DNA of 64,000 nucleotides from positions 793,501 to 857,500 of the forward strand of contig NZ_JAEANY010000001.1 in assembly GCF_016019885.1 (NCBI RefSeq), in the 5' to 3' direction. Below the pieces are notes generated by a model, which saw only the letters and a list, made by a program, of their open reading frames with translations, was not told the DNA's origin and searched no databases. Below, piece by piece: positions 37,398 through 45,348 of the stretch. Within the stretch, counting starts at the first letter, position 1. Each line of letters begins with the position of its first letter. Origin of the DNA: Aurantiacibacter sediminis. Its GTDB lineage: Bacteria > Pseudomonadota > Alphaproteobacteria > Sphingomonadales > Sphingomonadaceae. The position numbers and the translations under genes were made by a program.

Positions 37398-37609
37398 GGA
37401 CCTGTGTGGCAAGTGGCGCGCTATAACGAGGGGTGGAGCACGCTTCAAGAGGCGTTTCTGCTATCTCCGAACTTCGCGGATTGAGCGCGTGGGCGGATTC
37501 GGTTCATCGCAAAACGGATTCGCTTCGCCGCCTATTCATTGCTGCTTCAGCCGCAGGGGATTCTCATGGGTGCGCAAAGCCTTGCCCGTACCGGGATCGG
37601 AGATTGGCC

Positions 37610-38467
37610 ATGACAACAGGTTTCACCGCTGCAATCCGCGCGACCGCGCTTGCCGCCCTCACGCCGCTGGTCGCGGCATTTTCCGTGCCGGTCTTGGCGC
37701 AGGATATGGAAACGGTCGATCCCAATGTTGTGATCGATGGTGACCTTCTCGACTCTCAATCGGACGATCAGGTGACGGGCGACACCGCAACTGACGATTC
37801 CTCCGCTTACACCGGCGCCTACGATCTGAGCGAAGCTACGCCTCGTTATCAGACCGAAGATACGACTGATCCGGGGCAATCCACGGACGCGCGCCCCGTC
37901 CTCGACCTCCCGCCGATGGAAGGTGAGGGCGAGCAAGTCGCGACAGTCGATACCGAACCCTTCCCTCCGGTCGACGATCCGGAGACGGTCTACGGTGAAG
38001 ACGATCTGATCGGAGCCGCTGAGGGTCTCTTCGGACGCGGTGCGGAAGGGCTTGCTCGCCTGATCCAGGACATTCTGGCCGATCAGGGCGAGCCCAATGG
38101 ATACATCGTCGGCCGCGAAGGCAGCGGAGCTTTCATCCTTGGCGTACGCTATGGCTCCGGCACGCTCTATCATGCGGTCGAAGGCAACATGCCTGTGTAT
38201 TGGACCGGCCCCTCGATCGGCCTCGATGCCGGCGCCAATGCCGGGAACACCTTCGTGCTCGTCTACAATCTTTACGACACTGAAGAGCTTTACGAGCGTT
38301 TCCCCGCAGGCGAGGGGCAGGCCTATTTCGTCGGCGGCTTTACCGCGAGCTATGTGCGCCGTGGCGATATTGTGCTGATCCCGATCCGTGTAGGAGCGGG
38401 CCTGCGGCTGGGGATCAATGCGGGCTATATGCGCTTCTCCCGCGAGCAGCGCTGGCTGCCGTTCTAA
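37610..38467 (+). CDS. eipA: DUF1134 / EipA-like periplasmic envelope protein (285 aa)
   Basis: Exported protein related to the Brucella envelope integrity protein EipA (DUF1134). The start at 37610 gives a clean signal peptide (MTTGFTAAIR...SVPVLAQD). An acidic, low-complexity linker (~35-140) follows, then the conserved C-terminal domain (YIVGREGSGAFILGVRYGSGTL, GPSIGLDAGANAGNTFVLVYNL, RFSREQRWLPF). EipA supports cell-envelope integrity in Brucella; its exact activity is not known. An in-frame ATG 59 codons upstream is not supported by a signal peptide. The 212 bp between the tRNA and this gene must carry its promoter, which I could not place. Confidence 0.88.
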   Translation: MTTGFTAAIRATALAALTPLVAAFSVPVLAQDMETVDPNVVIDGDLLDSQSDDQVTGDTATDDSSAYTGAYDLSEATPRYQTEDTTDPGQSTDARPVLDLPPMEGEGEQVATVDTEPFPPVDDPETVYGEDDLIGAAEGLFGRGAEGLARLIQDILADQGEPNGYIVGREGSGAFILGVRYGSGTLYHAVEGNMPVYWTGPSIGLDAGANAGNTFVLVYNLYDTEELYERFPAGEGQAYFVGGFTASYVRRGDIVLIPIRVGAGLRLGINAGYMRFSREQRWLPF

Positions 38468-38557
38468 AATCGCGCTTTCAGGGCGCATAGCAATTCGCAA
38501 CGGAAATTGGCGTCAGAAGCCTTGCGATGATTTGCGCAGAGGGGCATTGCGCTGTGC

Positions 38558-39733
38558 ATGCTGAACAGACTCGAAGAACAAGCCCCTGATGCCCTGCTGG
38601 CCCTCATCAAGCTTTTCACAGCCGATGAGCGAGCGGACAAGATCGATCTGGGCGTGGGCGTTTACAAAACCGCCGACGGCGCAACGCCGGTATTCGAGGC
38701 GATCAAAGGCGCGGAGCAGCGCTTGGTCGATACGCAGGACAGCAAATCCTATCTCGGGCCGGAAGGCGATCTCGGCTTCGTCAATGGCCTCATCCCGCAC
38801 ATCTTTGGCGATGCCGCGTCTGACGATGGGCGGATGGACGGCATGCAGACGCCCGGCGGGACTGGCGCAGTTCGCCTTGCCCTCGCACTCGCACAGAAAG
38901 GTGGCGTCACCCGCGTCCTGATGGGCACGCCGAGTTGGCCGAACCATGCGCAGATCCTTGGCGATCTGAGCCTAGAGCTGGTCGCTTTCGATCACGCAAA
39001 CAGCGACGGCACCGCCAATATGGATGGACTGCGCTCGGCACTGGCGAATGCAGGAGAGGGCGATGCCATCCTGCTCCACGGCTGCTGCCACAACCCGACC
39101 GGCGTGGACTACACCCCTGCCGAGTGGGACGAGATTGCGGCTTTGCTGAAGGACAGCCCCGTCATTCCGATTATCGATCTCGCCTATCAGGGCCTCGGCC
39201 AAGGTATGGACGAAGACGCCTATGGCCTGCGCACCGTTATGGCCGCCGTGCCGGAAGTGATGGTCGCCTACAGCTGTGATAAGAACTTCGGCATGTATCG
39301 TGACCGGGTAGGCGCTTTCTACGTTCAAACTGCTGATGCGGAGACGACGTCGCGCGCGATTTCCAACGCATCGGCTTTGGCGCGCGCGAGCTGGTCCATG
39401 CCGCCCGATCATGGTGGCGCGGCGATCCGCATCATTCTGGAAGATGCCGGCCTGACACAGCGATGGCTCGATGAGCTGACATCCATGCGCGAGCGCATCG
39501 GTGAGGTCCGCTCCACGCTAGCAGCCTCCGGCACGGCGGGCAGTGTCGATCTGACGCCGCTGGGCAAACAGCGCGGAATGTTCGCCATGCTGCCGGTCTC
39601 GAAAGAGCAGGTGCAGCAGCTGCGCAAGGATCACGCGGTGTATATGGCCGGATCGGGCCGTATTAATGTGGCGGGCCTCACACTAGGCAATATCGATGCG
39701 TTCGTTGCCGCGCTTACCGATGTGACGGGTTGA
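38558..39733 (+). CDS. Aspartate/aromatic aminotransferase, class I PLP enzyme (391 aa)
   Basis: Predicted to exchange amino groups between aspartate or aromatic amino acids and 2-oxo acids in the cytoplasm. It opens with the AspC/TyrB-type LADERADKIDLGVGVY-like segment (TADERADKIDLGVGVY) and has GGTGAVRLA for PLP phosphate binding, HGCCHNPTG (N179), and the Schiff-base lysine K242 in YSCDKNFGMYRDRVG. The substrate carboxylate-binding Arg is in GSGRINVAGL. Length is normal. The choice between aspartate and tyrosine/phenylalanine cannot be made here. Not clearly in an operon. Confidence 0.92.
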   Translation: MLNRLEEQAPDALLALIKLFTADERADKIDLGVGVYKTADGATPVFEAIKGAEQRLVDTQDSKSYLGPEGDLGFVNGLIPHIFGDAASDDGRMDGMQTPGGTGAVRLALALAQKGGVTRVLMGTPSWPNHAQILGDLSLELVAFDHANSDGTANMDGLRSALANAGEGDAILLHGCCHNPTGVDYTPAEWDEIAALLKDSPVIPIIDLAYQGLGQGMDEDAYGLRTVMAAVPEVMVAYSCDKNFGMYRDRVGAFYVQTADAETTSRAISNASALARASWSMPPDHGGAAIRIILEDAGLTQRWLDELTSMRERIGEVRSTLAASGTAGSVDLTPLGKQRGMFAMLPVSKEQVQQLRKDHAVYMAGSGRINVAGLTLGNIDAFVAALTDVTG

Positions 39734-39745
39734 GGCGAAGCGCAT

Positions 39746-40363
39746 TCAGCTCTTCAGCGCCTGCATCCTGTGCAGATAGCGAGCGATCGTATCGACTTCC
39801 AAATTCACTTCGGAGCCTTTCTTCAGGTCGCCCAAAGTGGTCACTTCGCCTGTGTGGGGGATGATATTGAGCGTAAAATGCGCTGTGCCATCGAGTTGGT
39901 CCTCAACCGAGTTCACCGTCAGCGACACGCCATTCACGGTGATCGATCCCTTCTCCGCAATAAAAGGCGCGAGCGCGGCTGGTGCTGCAATCACAGCAAT
40001 CCACGAATCGCCCGACGGCTGCCAATCGACGACCGTGCCCACTGCATCGACATGGCCGGTCACGATATGACCGCCCAGCTCATCGCCGATCCGCAGCGAG
40101 GGCTCTAGATTTAGCTCAGCGCCCTCGTCCCACATGCCTTTGGCGGTGCGGCTGACGGTTTCGGCAGAAAGATCGACAGTAAAATGCGCATCGCCTTTCG
40201 TGCCGCCTTTGTCGACCGCGGTGAGGCATACGCCGGAGCAAGCGATGCTCGCGCCGATGGAGATATCTGCGGGGTCGAAGGGGCAGGCGATCCGCAGGCG
40301 CAAATCGCCGCGCTGCTCTGCGCTTTCGATTGTGCCGATGGCCGTTACGATACCTGTAAACAT
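39746..40363 (-). CDS. ribE: Riboflavin synthase (205 aa)
   Basis: Alpha-type riboflavin synthase that dismutates two 6,7-dimethyl-8-ribityllumazine molecules. The N-terminus MFTGIVTAIGTIES fixes the start at 40363. The two internally repeated barrel halves are visible, each with an SIACSGVCLTAV / SITVNGVSLTVN strand-turn and a GHIVTGHVDAVG segment. It starts 10 bp after ribD and ends a six-gene minus-strand operon. No FMN riboswitch was seen before either rib gene. Confidence 0.95.
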   Translation of the reverse strand: MFTGIVTAIGTIESAEQRGDLRLRIACPFDPADISIGASIACSGVCLTAVDKGGTKGDAHFTVDLSAETVSRTAKGMWDEGAELNLEPSLRIGDELGGHIVTGHVDAVGTVVDWQPSGDSWIAVIAAPAALAPFIAEKGSITVNGVSLTVNSVEDQLDGTAHFTLNIIPHTGEVTTLGDLKKGSEVNLEVDTIARYLHRMQALKS

Positions 40364-40373
40364 GAGAGTGTTC

Positions 40374-41369
40374 CTAGCGCGTGCGGGTATAGATTTCGAG
40401 CGTGTCTTCACCGAGGCGAATATGGGCGTCAGACCGCCACCGACCGTGAGCGGCTCGAAGGCTATCCAGACCGAAATCGCTGACGCCTGCGCGGCCGCCT
40501 CCGATCAGGATTGGCGCGCGATATATCAGCAAGCGGTCAACGAGATCGGCCTGCAGGAATGCGCCGGCAGCGCCAGCTCCCCCTTCGATGAAGAGATAGC
40601 CTATGCCTGTGAGGCGACGAACATCCTCGGGCGAATGCACCGCTCCCCAGCCGTCGGGCGCATTGCCATGAGTGAGGACGAGCCTGTGCGGAGAGCGATT
40701 TTCCAATCCCGAAAGCCTGACATTTAGTTGCGGATCATCACTGCGCACGGTCTCGCCGCCCACCAATATTGCATCGGCGCGCGCGCGTTCGCGGTGGGTA
40801 TGGGCCCGGGCTGCGTCTCCGGTGATCCACCGGCTTTCACCATTGGCCATCGCAATGCAGCCATCCAATGACATTGCGAGCTTGAGAGTTACATGCGGGC
40901 GGCCTTCGCGGAACTGCATGAGGTGGCCCGCAAGGCTTTGCTGGATCGCTTCGGAATCGATTTGCACGCACGCGACACCCGCATCCGCCAATATCTTGAT
41001 GCCTGTGCCTGCCGTGCGCGGATCGGGATCGCGAGCTCCATAAACGAGACGCTTAGGCCCTGATGCTGCTAGCAGCGACGCGCAGCTCGGCCCACGTGTG
41101 GATTGGTGAGCACAGGGCTCCAGCGTCACATAGGCCGTTGCATCGCGAACCGCTTCGCCGGCCTCTTCCAATGCCATGGCTTCTGCATGCGGTCGGCCGC
41201 CCGGCTGAGTCCAGCCCCGGCCGACGACAATTCCATCCTTTATGATGATCGCGCCGACACCCGGATTGGGTGAGCTGAGCGGACGCGCGCGCTCTGCAAG
41301 TGCAGCCGCCGCCGCCATCCAGCGCGTGTCGTCAGCCTTCGGTGGCACGCGCACAATATTCCGCAACAC
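40374..41369 (-). CDS. ribD: Bifunctional riboflavin deaminase/reductase (331 aa)
   Basis: Catalyses deamination and ribosyl-chain reduction in riboflavin synthesis. The N-terminal zinc deaminase has PHAEAMAL (His and Glu) and PCAHQSTRGPSC (two Cys). The reductase half begins VTLKLAMSLDGCIA and includes SRWITGDAAR. It is somewhat shorter than the ~360 residues common for RibD, chiefly at the C-terminal end. The start is uncertain: the ATG at 41369 overlaps the previous gene by 38 bp, and GTG codons five and seven codons later are alternatives. Co-transcribed with ribE. Confidence 0.92.
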   Translation of the reverse strand: MLRNIVRVPPKADDTRWMAAAAALAERARPLSSPNPGVGAIIIKDGIVVGRGWTQPGGRPHAEAMALEEAGEAVRDATAYVTLEPCAHQSTRGPSCASLLAASGPKRLVYGARDPDPRTAGTGIKILADAGVACVQIDSEAIQQSLAGHLMQFREGRPHVTLKLAMSLDGCIAMANGESRWITGDAARAHTHRERARADAILVGGETVRSDDPQLNVRLSGLENRSPHRLVLTHGNAPDGWGAVHSPEDVRRLTGIGYLFIEGGAGAAGAFLQADLVDRLLIYRAPILIGGGRAGVSDFGLDSLRAAHGRWRSDAHIRLGEDTLEIYTRTR

Positions 41370-41799
41370 TCAGCGCCAATTCTTCTTCGGTAGGGCCTTC
41401 GTCAACTGCGCCAGTGGCCTCACGCTCGGCTTCTGCCTGCGCTTCCATCTCGTCCACGTCGACAAAAGTAGCACGACCGAGTTGGCGATACATTTCGCGG
41501 CGCAATTCGGCGCGTTCCGCAAGCCGCGCATCGATCGCGTCCTGCAATTCCTGGTTGGCGCAATTGGTCGCGATGATTTCAGCGTCGGTCCGGTCTTCCG
41601 CGAAGGTTGAGATGTACACCAGCTCCGGTCGCGCAGGCGGGGCGCGCTCGGTGTCCGGGAGGAAAAGGAAGAACAGGCAGAATGTCGCGGCGCATGCAAC
41701 GCCAAGGATCTGCCAGCGATGCGGCGTCGGCTGCCGCCAGTGCTCGGCAAAATCGGTGACTGCCCGCTTGGGCGAAATGCGGCGGAAAAATCCCTTCAT
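41332..41799 (-). CDS. Small membrane protein of unknown function (155 aa)
   Basis: Not recognised. A basic N-terminus (MKGFFRRISPKRAV) precedes one membrane helix (~30-48). A charged segment with helical, coiled-coil-like character follows (QELQDAIDARLAERAELRREMYRQLG, ~82-107), then an acidic tail. Two cysteines lie in the tail (TNCANQ, EYCARA). The 3' end overlaps ribD, and it follows the metallopeptidase gene by 54 bp. Confidence 0.7.
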   Translation of the reverse strand: MKGFFRRISPKRAVTDFAEHWRQPTPHRWQILGVACAATFCLFFLFLPDTERAPPARPELVYISTFAEDRTDAEIIATNCANQELQDAIDARLAERAELRREMYRQLGRATFVDVDEMEAQAEAEREATGAVDEGPTEEELALSVAEYCARATEG

Positions 41800-41853
41800 G
41801 CCTCACAGATAGGCGGCCTTTGCGGCTTTCGCCAGAGTGCGTATTGCTTCGGC

Positions 41854-42588
41854 TCAATCGAATGCGGCGTAAAGAATGCGCCCCTGCGCTTTCAGCCATG
41901 CATCCGCTTCGTCGATTTCGCCGTCGAAGATGTCGCCGAGGAGGGCGTGGAACGCGGGCGAGTGGTCGAAATGAACCAAATGCGCCACCTCATGCGCCAC
42001 GACCGATCGGCGCACATGGTCAGGCGCCATGACCAATCGCCAGTTGATGCGAATGCAGCGGCCATTGGAGCCTTCGCCCGAACAGGATCCCCACCGCCGC
42101 TTCGCCCGCGACAGCCGCAATTGCGGAACAGGTAGGCCAGCGCGCTCGCAGTAGAATGAGAGGTCGTGCGCGCAGAGCCGTAAAGCTTCGCTTTCAAGCC
42201 AGCGCTGCACGCGTCCGGTGAGGCGATCCTCCGGTCCCCCCACATAGAGCGTATCGTTCTCGTGACGGACTTGGCGACCGCCCTCGGTGTGCCACTCGAG
42301 GCTTAGTATTCCGCCGCGATAGGGCACATCGGCGCCCGGCGCGATTTCGAGTTTGGCGGGCACTTTGCCGATCTGCCTCGCAATCCAAGGTTTGCGCGCC
42401 TTGGCAAATGTGATCGCATCCAGCGTGCGACCCCAGCTTGGCAGAGTGATCCGAACCTCGCTGCCATCTGGCGCGAGCCGCATGGTCAATCGCTTGGCGC
42501 GGGCATGACGGCGAATGGCGATGGGCAGGTGCCTGCCGTCAACTTCCACGCTGGGATCCTGTATTTCCTTGCGAAGCCAATCGATCAC
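41854..42588 (-). CDS. YgjP-like (DUF45/M48) zinc metallopeptidase (244 aa)
   Basis: Predicted cytoplasmic metallopeptidase of the YgjP/SprT-like group. The zinc site is HEVAH (H199, E200, H203) within VVAHEVAHLVHFDHS, with a third ligand likely at H209. RRWGSCSGEG and INWRLVMAPDHV are family marks. The GTG at 42588 overlaps the stop of the YcgN-type gene by 4 bp (GTGA), which settles the start; the longer frame would run into that gene. Substrates of this family are unknown. Confidence 0.9.
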   Translation of the reverse strand: MIDWLRKEIQDPSVEVDGRHLPIAIRRHARAKRLTMRLAPDGSEVRITLPSWGRTLDAITFAKARKPWIARQIGKVPAKLEIAPGADVPYRGGILSLEWHTEGGRQVRHENDTLYVGGPEDRLTGRVQRWLESEALRLCAHDLSFYCERAGLPVPQLRLSRAKRRWGSCSGEGSNGRCIRINWRLVMAPDHVRRSVVAHEVAHLVHFDHSPAFHALLGDIFDGEIDEADAWLKAQGRILYAAFD

Positions 42589-43028
42589 GATTCGTCCCAA
42601 TCGGTCAGATGATGTTCGAGATCGCCTGCCACCGTCTCGCTGACGCAGCGACCGGCAACACAGGCGCCCGCCTCCAGCATGGCATCGCGGCTGCCGGTGA
42701 GGAGGTAGTGCCAATCGGGCAGCGGATCGCCCTCGGCACGCAATTTATAGGCGCATGTCTTGGGAAGCCAGCGCACCTGCTGCACCAATCTGGGCGTCAG
42801 GCGCAGGCAATCGGGCACGAAGGCCTTGCGGTGGCGATAATCCATGCAGCGCGCAGTGCCTGTGTCGAGCAGTTTGCAGGCGACATTGGTCTCGTGAATT
42901 TCGCCAGTGTCGTCATCCTCGAGTTTGTGCAGGCAGCAGCGCCCGCAGCCATCGCACAAGGCTTCCCACTCCTCACGCGTCAACGCATCGAGCGGCAATT
43001 CCCAAAATCGCTCTCTCAGCGCACCCAT
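42585..43028 (-). CDS. YcgN-family (UPF0260) cysteine cluster protein (147 aa)
   Basis: Small cytoplasmic protein with a cysteine cluster, LCDGCGRCCLHK (C25, C28, C31, C32), plus later Cys residues (VACKLL, ARCMDY, PDCLRL, KTCAYKL). This fits the zinc/iron-chelating YcgN family of unknown role. Its start overlaps the end of the SCO1-type gene by 13 bp and its stop overlaps the metallopeptidase start, so the three genes are translationally coupled. Confidence 0.9.
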   Translation of the reverse strand: MGALRERFWELPLDALTREEWEALCDGCGRCCLHKLEDDDTGEIHETNVACKLLDTGTARCMDYRHRKAFVPDCLRLTPRLVQQVRWLPKTCAYKLRAEGDPLPDWHYLLTGSRDAMLEAGACVAGRCVSETVAGDLEHHLTDWDES

Positions 43029-43618
43029 TTCTCAAGTTCCGCAGCGACGGCTTCGGCAGATTGTTCGACCGGCAGCAGGGCCATCGGCTGGCCTTCGCGG
43101 TCGACCAGATAGCCCGATCGCGAATGATCCATCAGATAGCCGCCTTCGGCATTGGGCTCCATCTTGGTGTAATACGCGAAGTAATTCTCGGCCGCCTGCT
43201 CGATGGCTTCCGGGGACCCGGTAAGGCCGATCAGGTCGTCGGAGAAATTCGCCGTGAATTCGGCAATCACGTCCGGCGTATCGCGCTCCGGATCGACAGT
43301 TATGAAGATCGGCTGGATGTCCTCGGCAAGATCGGGATTGGCCTGCGCGAACTGCTCATATCCCTGCACCATGCGCGCGACATCGAAAGGGCAGACATCG
43401 GGGCAATAGGCATAGCCGAAATAGACCATCTGGTATTGGCCTTCGAAATCTGCATCGGTGACCTGATTTCCCGCGCTATCGACCAAATCGAATCCGCCGA
43501 CCACGGCCGAATCGTACAATGGCGGTGGGGTTTGCGGCTCCGCATTGCCACACGCGACCAAAGTCACGGTGGCACTGAGAGCTGCGACTGCTTTAAGAGT
43601 AATTGACAAGGCAGACAT
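43016..43618 (-). CDS. SCO1/SenC-type copper chaperone lipoprotein (200 aa)
   Basis: Membrane-anchored thioredoxin-fold copper protein used in CuA cytochrome oxidase assembly or redox signalling. The start at 43618 gives a lipoprotein signal with lipobox LVAC (C23). The copper ligands are CPDVC (C72, C76) in FGYAYCPDVCPFD and the distant His in LMDHSRSGYLVD. FITVDPERDTPDVIAEF is the other family mark. It heads the minus-strand operon that runs to ribE. Confidence 0.93.
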   Translation of the reverse strand: MSALSITLKAVAALSATVTLVACGNAEPQTPPPLYDSAVVGGFDLVDSAGNQVTDADFEGQYQMVYFGYAYCPDVCPFDVARMVQGYEQFAQANPDLAEDIQPIFITVDPERDTPDVIAEFTANFSDDLIGLTGSPEAIEQAAENYFAYYTKMEPNAEGGYLMDHSRSGYLVDREGQPMALLPVEQSAEAVAAELEKWVR

Positions 43619-43711
43619 GACGAATGGTTCATGCTCTGCTAACGCAGCGCAGGCAAGATAAAGTCTGGCCCGTGGGCAGGCTTTTGCGCACAATTCGAAC
43701 AGGAGGTTGGG

Positions 43712-44335
43712 GTGGCCCGAGCGGCTCTTCGCACATTTTTGACGATTTTTGCCGCAGGCAGCGCATTTGCGCTGGCCGTGCCGGCGCAGGCGCAATTCTA
43801 TTCGGAGGGCTATCAGTTCCTCGAAGCTGTCCGTGATCGCAACGGCACCGAAGCCACTGAAATGCTCAATGAGCCGGGCACGACGGTCATCAATACCCGT
43901 GATCTTTCAAGCGGAGAGACGGCGCTGCATGTGGTCGTTTCGCGCCGGGATATCACCTGGACGCGGTGGCTGCTGCAAGAAGGTGCCAATCCCAATATCG
44001 CCGATAGCCGAGGCCGCACGCCGCTGATCGCTGCAAGCGAGATCGGCTTTCTCGAAGCGATCGAAGTGCTCGTTCGCCGCGGGGCACGCGTGGATGTTGC
44101 CAACCAAGCGGGTGAGACGCCGCTGATCGCTGCCATCCATTCTCGCAATGTAGAATTGATCGAAGTGCTTCTGGAAGCAGGTGCAAACCCCGATCTTACG
44201 GACAATACCGGGCGCAGTGCGCGCGATTATGCGCGCGAGCGAGGCGTGCCGCCGCGCATCCTGATGGTGCTTGAAGCGAATGAGCAGGACGATGCGAGCG
44301 AGGGCGAAGGCGAAACTTACGGACCTGCATTTTGA
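43712..44335 (+). CDS. Exported ankyrin-repeat protein (207 aa)
   Basis: Periplasmic protein binding a partner through ankyrin repeats. The GTG at 43712 follows a strong AGGAGG and gives a signal peptide (VARAALRTFL...VPAQAQF). About four repeats follow (GETALHVVVSRRD..., GRTPLIAASEIG..., GETPLIAAIHSRN..., GRSARDYARERG). The tail is acidic. The partner is unknown. The stop overlaps the COQ9 start by 1 bp. Confidence 0.9.
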   Translation: MARAALRTFLTIFAAGSAFALAVPAQAQFYSEGYQFLEAVRDRNGTEATEMLNEPGTTVINTRDLSSGETALHVVVSRRDITWTRWLLQEGANPNIADSRGRTPLIAASEIGFLEAIEVLVRRGARVDVANQAGETPLIAAIHSRNVELIEVLLEAGANPDLTDNTGRSARDYARERGVPPRILMVLEANEQDDASEGEGETYGPAF

Positions 44336-45009
44336 TGGCTGACAATGACGATCTGACCTTGGAAGAATTGCGCGTCGCGCTCGCACCCGAAGTCGCCTTG
44401 GCCGCGATGTTCGATGGCTGGAGCGATGCCGCGCTCGCATCGGCGGCAGAGGCGCAAGGCATCGATCCGGATGTCTCGCGGCTTGCGTTCCCGGCGAAGG
44501 GGCTGAGCGGCCGTGCCATGGACATGATCGATGCGTGGGTCTCCTCCATCGATGAAAAAATGGAGGCCGAATTCGCCGATGGGCGGCTCGACAATATGCC
44601 AATCCGCGAACGGATTCGCTCGCTGGTCTGGTTCCGGCTCCAGGCGATTGAAGGGCTCGAGGAATCGCTCGCACGCGCTGTCGCAATCCAGGCCCAGCCC
44701 CAGAATGCGCCGATAGCGCTCAAGCAGGGCTGGTCATCGGCAGACAAAATGTGGCGACTGGCAGGCGATACGGCCACCGATTACAATCATTATACGAAGC
44801 GGGCGATCCTCGCCTCGATTTACGCAGCGACTCTCGCTGTCTGGAAAAGCGATGAGAGCGAGGACAAGGCAGAAACCGCCGCTTTTCTCGATCGCAGGAT
44901 CGAAGGCGTTATGAAGTTCGAAAAAGCCAAGGCCAAATGGCTCGGCGGCGATCGCGAACATTTCGATGTCGCGCGTTTTCTTGGCCGATTGCGATATCCG
45001 CAAAGCTGA
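44335..45009 (+). CDS. coq9: COQ9-family protein (224 aa)
   Basis: Homologue of the mitochondrial lipid-binding COQ9, which presents ubiquinone precursors to hydroxylases. The N-terminal TetR-like helices and the C-terminal segment (IRERIRSLVWFRLQAIEGLEESLARAVAIQAQPQNAP, TATDYNHYTKRAILASIYAATLAVWKSD) match the bacterial COQ9 pattern. The ATG at 44335 overlaps the ankyrin gene stop. No other ubiquinone gene is adjacent. Confidence 0.9.
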   Translation: MADNDDLTLEELRVALAPEVALAAMFDGWSDAALASAAEAQGIDPDVSRLAFPAKGLSGRAMDMIDAWVSSIDEKMEAEFADGRLDNMPIRERIRSLVWFRLQAIEGLEESLARAVAIQAQPQNAPIALKQGWSSADKMWRLAGDTATDYNHYTKRAILASIYAATLAVWKSDESEDKAETAAFLDRRIEGVMKFEKAKAKWLGGDREHFDVARFLGRLRYPQS

Positions 45010-45035
45010 CCGCGGCTCGTCGGCGCAGACACTAT

Positions 45036-45050
45036 TGAGAATTAGTTGCA
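45036..45050. promoter_or_regulatory. Possible Fur box before feoAB
   Basis: TGAGAAT-T-AGTTGCA matches the 7-1-7 Fur pattern TGATAAT-N-ATTATCA at about 10 of 14 positions. It lies directly before feoA, where iron repression would be expected. The match is only moderate. Confidence 0.35.
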
Positions 45051-45054
45051 ATTG

Positions 45055-45348
45055 ATGGGGTGCTCTGGCACGGCCTGCGCCGTGACCGAAACCATACCTT
45101 CAGATACCGCTACTTTGGATAGCCTTGCGCCGCGCACGCAGGCCGAAATCCTGTCCGTCAACTGGAGCGTGCTTGCGCCCGATGAGGCAAAGCGCCTGCG
45201 CGCGCTTGGGCTCGATGTGGGAACGCAAGTGGCCGTCGCGCATCGCGGCGTATTTTTCGGCCGCGATCCGATCGCGCTGGTGATTGGCCGGACGACGGTG
45301 GCGGTCCGGAGGACGCACGCCAAGGCTGTTTTGGTGAAGCCGCTATGA
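45055..45348 (+). CDS. feoA: Ferrous iron transport protein A (97 aa)
   Basis: Small cytoplasmic SH3-like protein that assists FeoB. Recognisable segments are ATLDSLAPRTQAEILSV, the LRALGLDVGTQVAVAHRG turn and the final strand TVAVRRTHAKAVLV. The start is unsure because no clear ribosome site is seen; the ATG at 45055 and a GTG at 45082 are both possible. The end overlaps feoB by 4 bp. Confidence 0.88.
   Translation: MGCSGTACAVTETIPSDTATLDSLAPRTQAEILSVNWSVLAPDEAKRLRALGLDVGTQVAVAHRGVFFGRDPIALVIGRTTVAVRRTHAKAVLVKPL

Noticed and set aside
37081..37426. Three overlapping short open frames around the tRNA
   Set aside because: They translate the tRNA-Ser gene and its partial copy (ETEGFEPSIPR-type peptides), a common annotation artefact.
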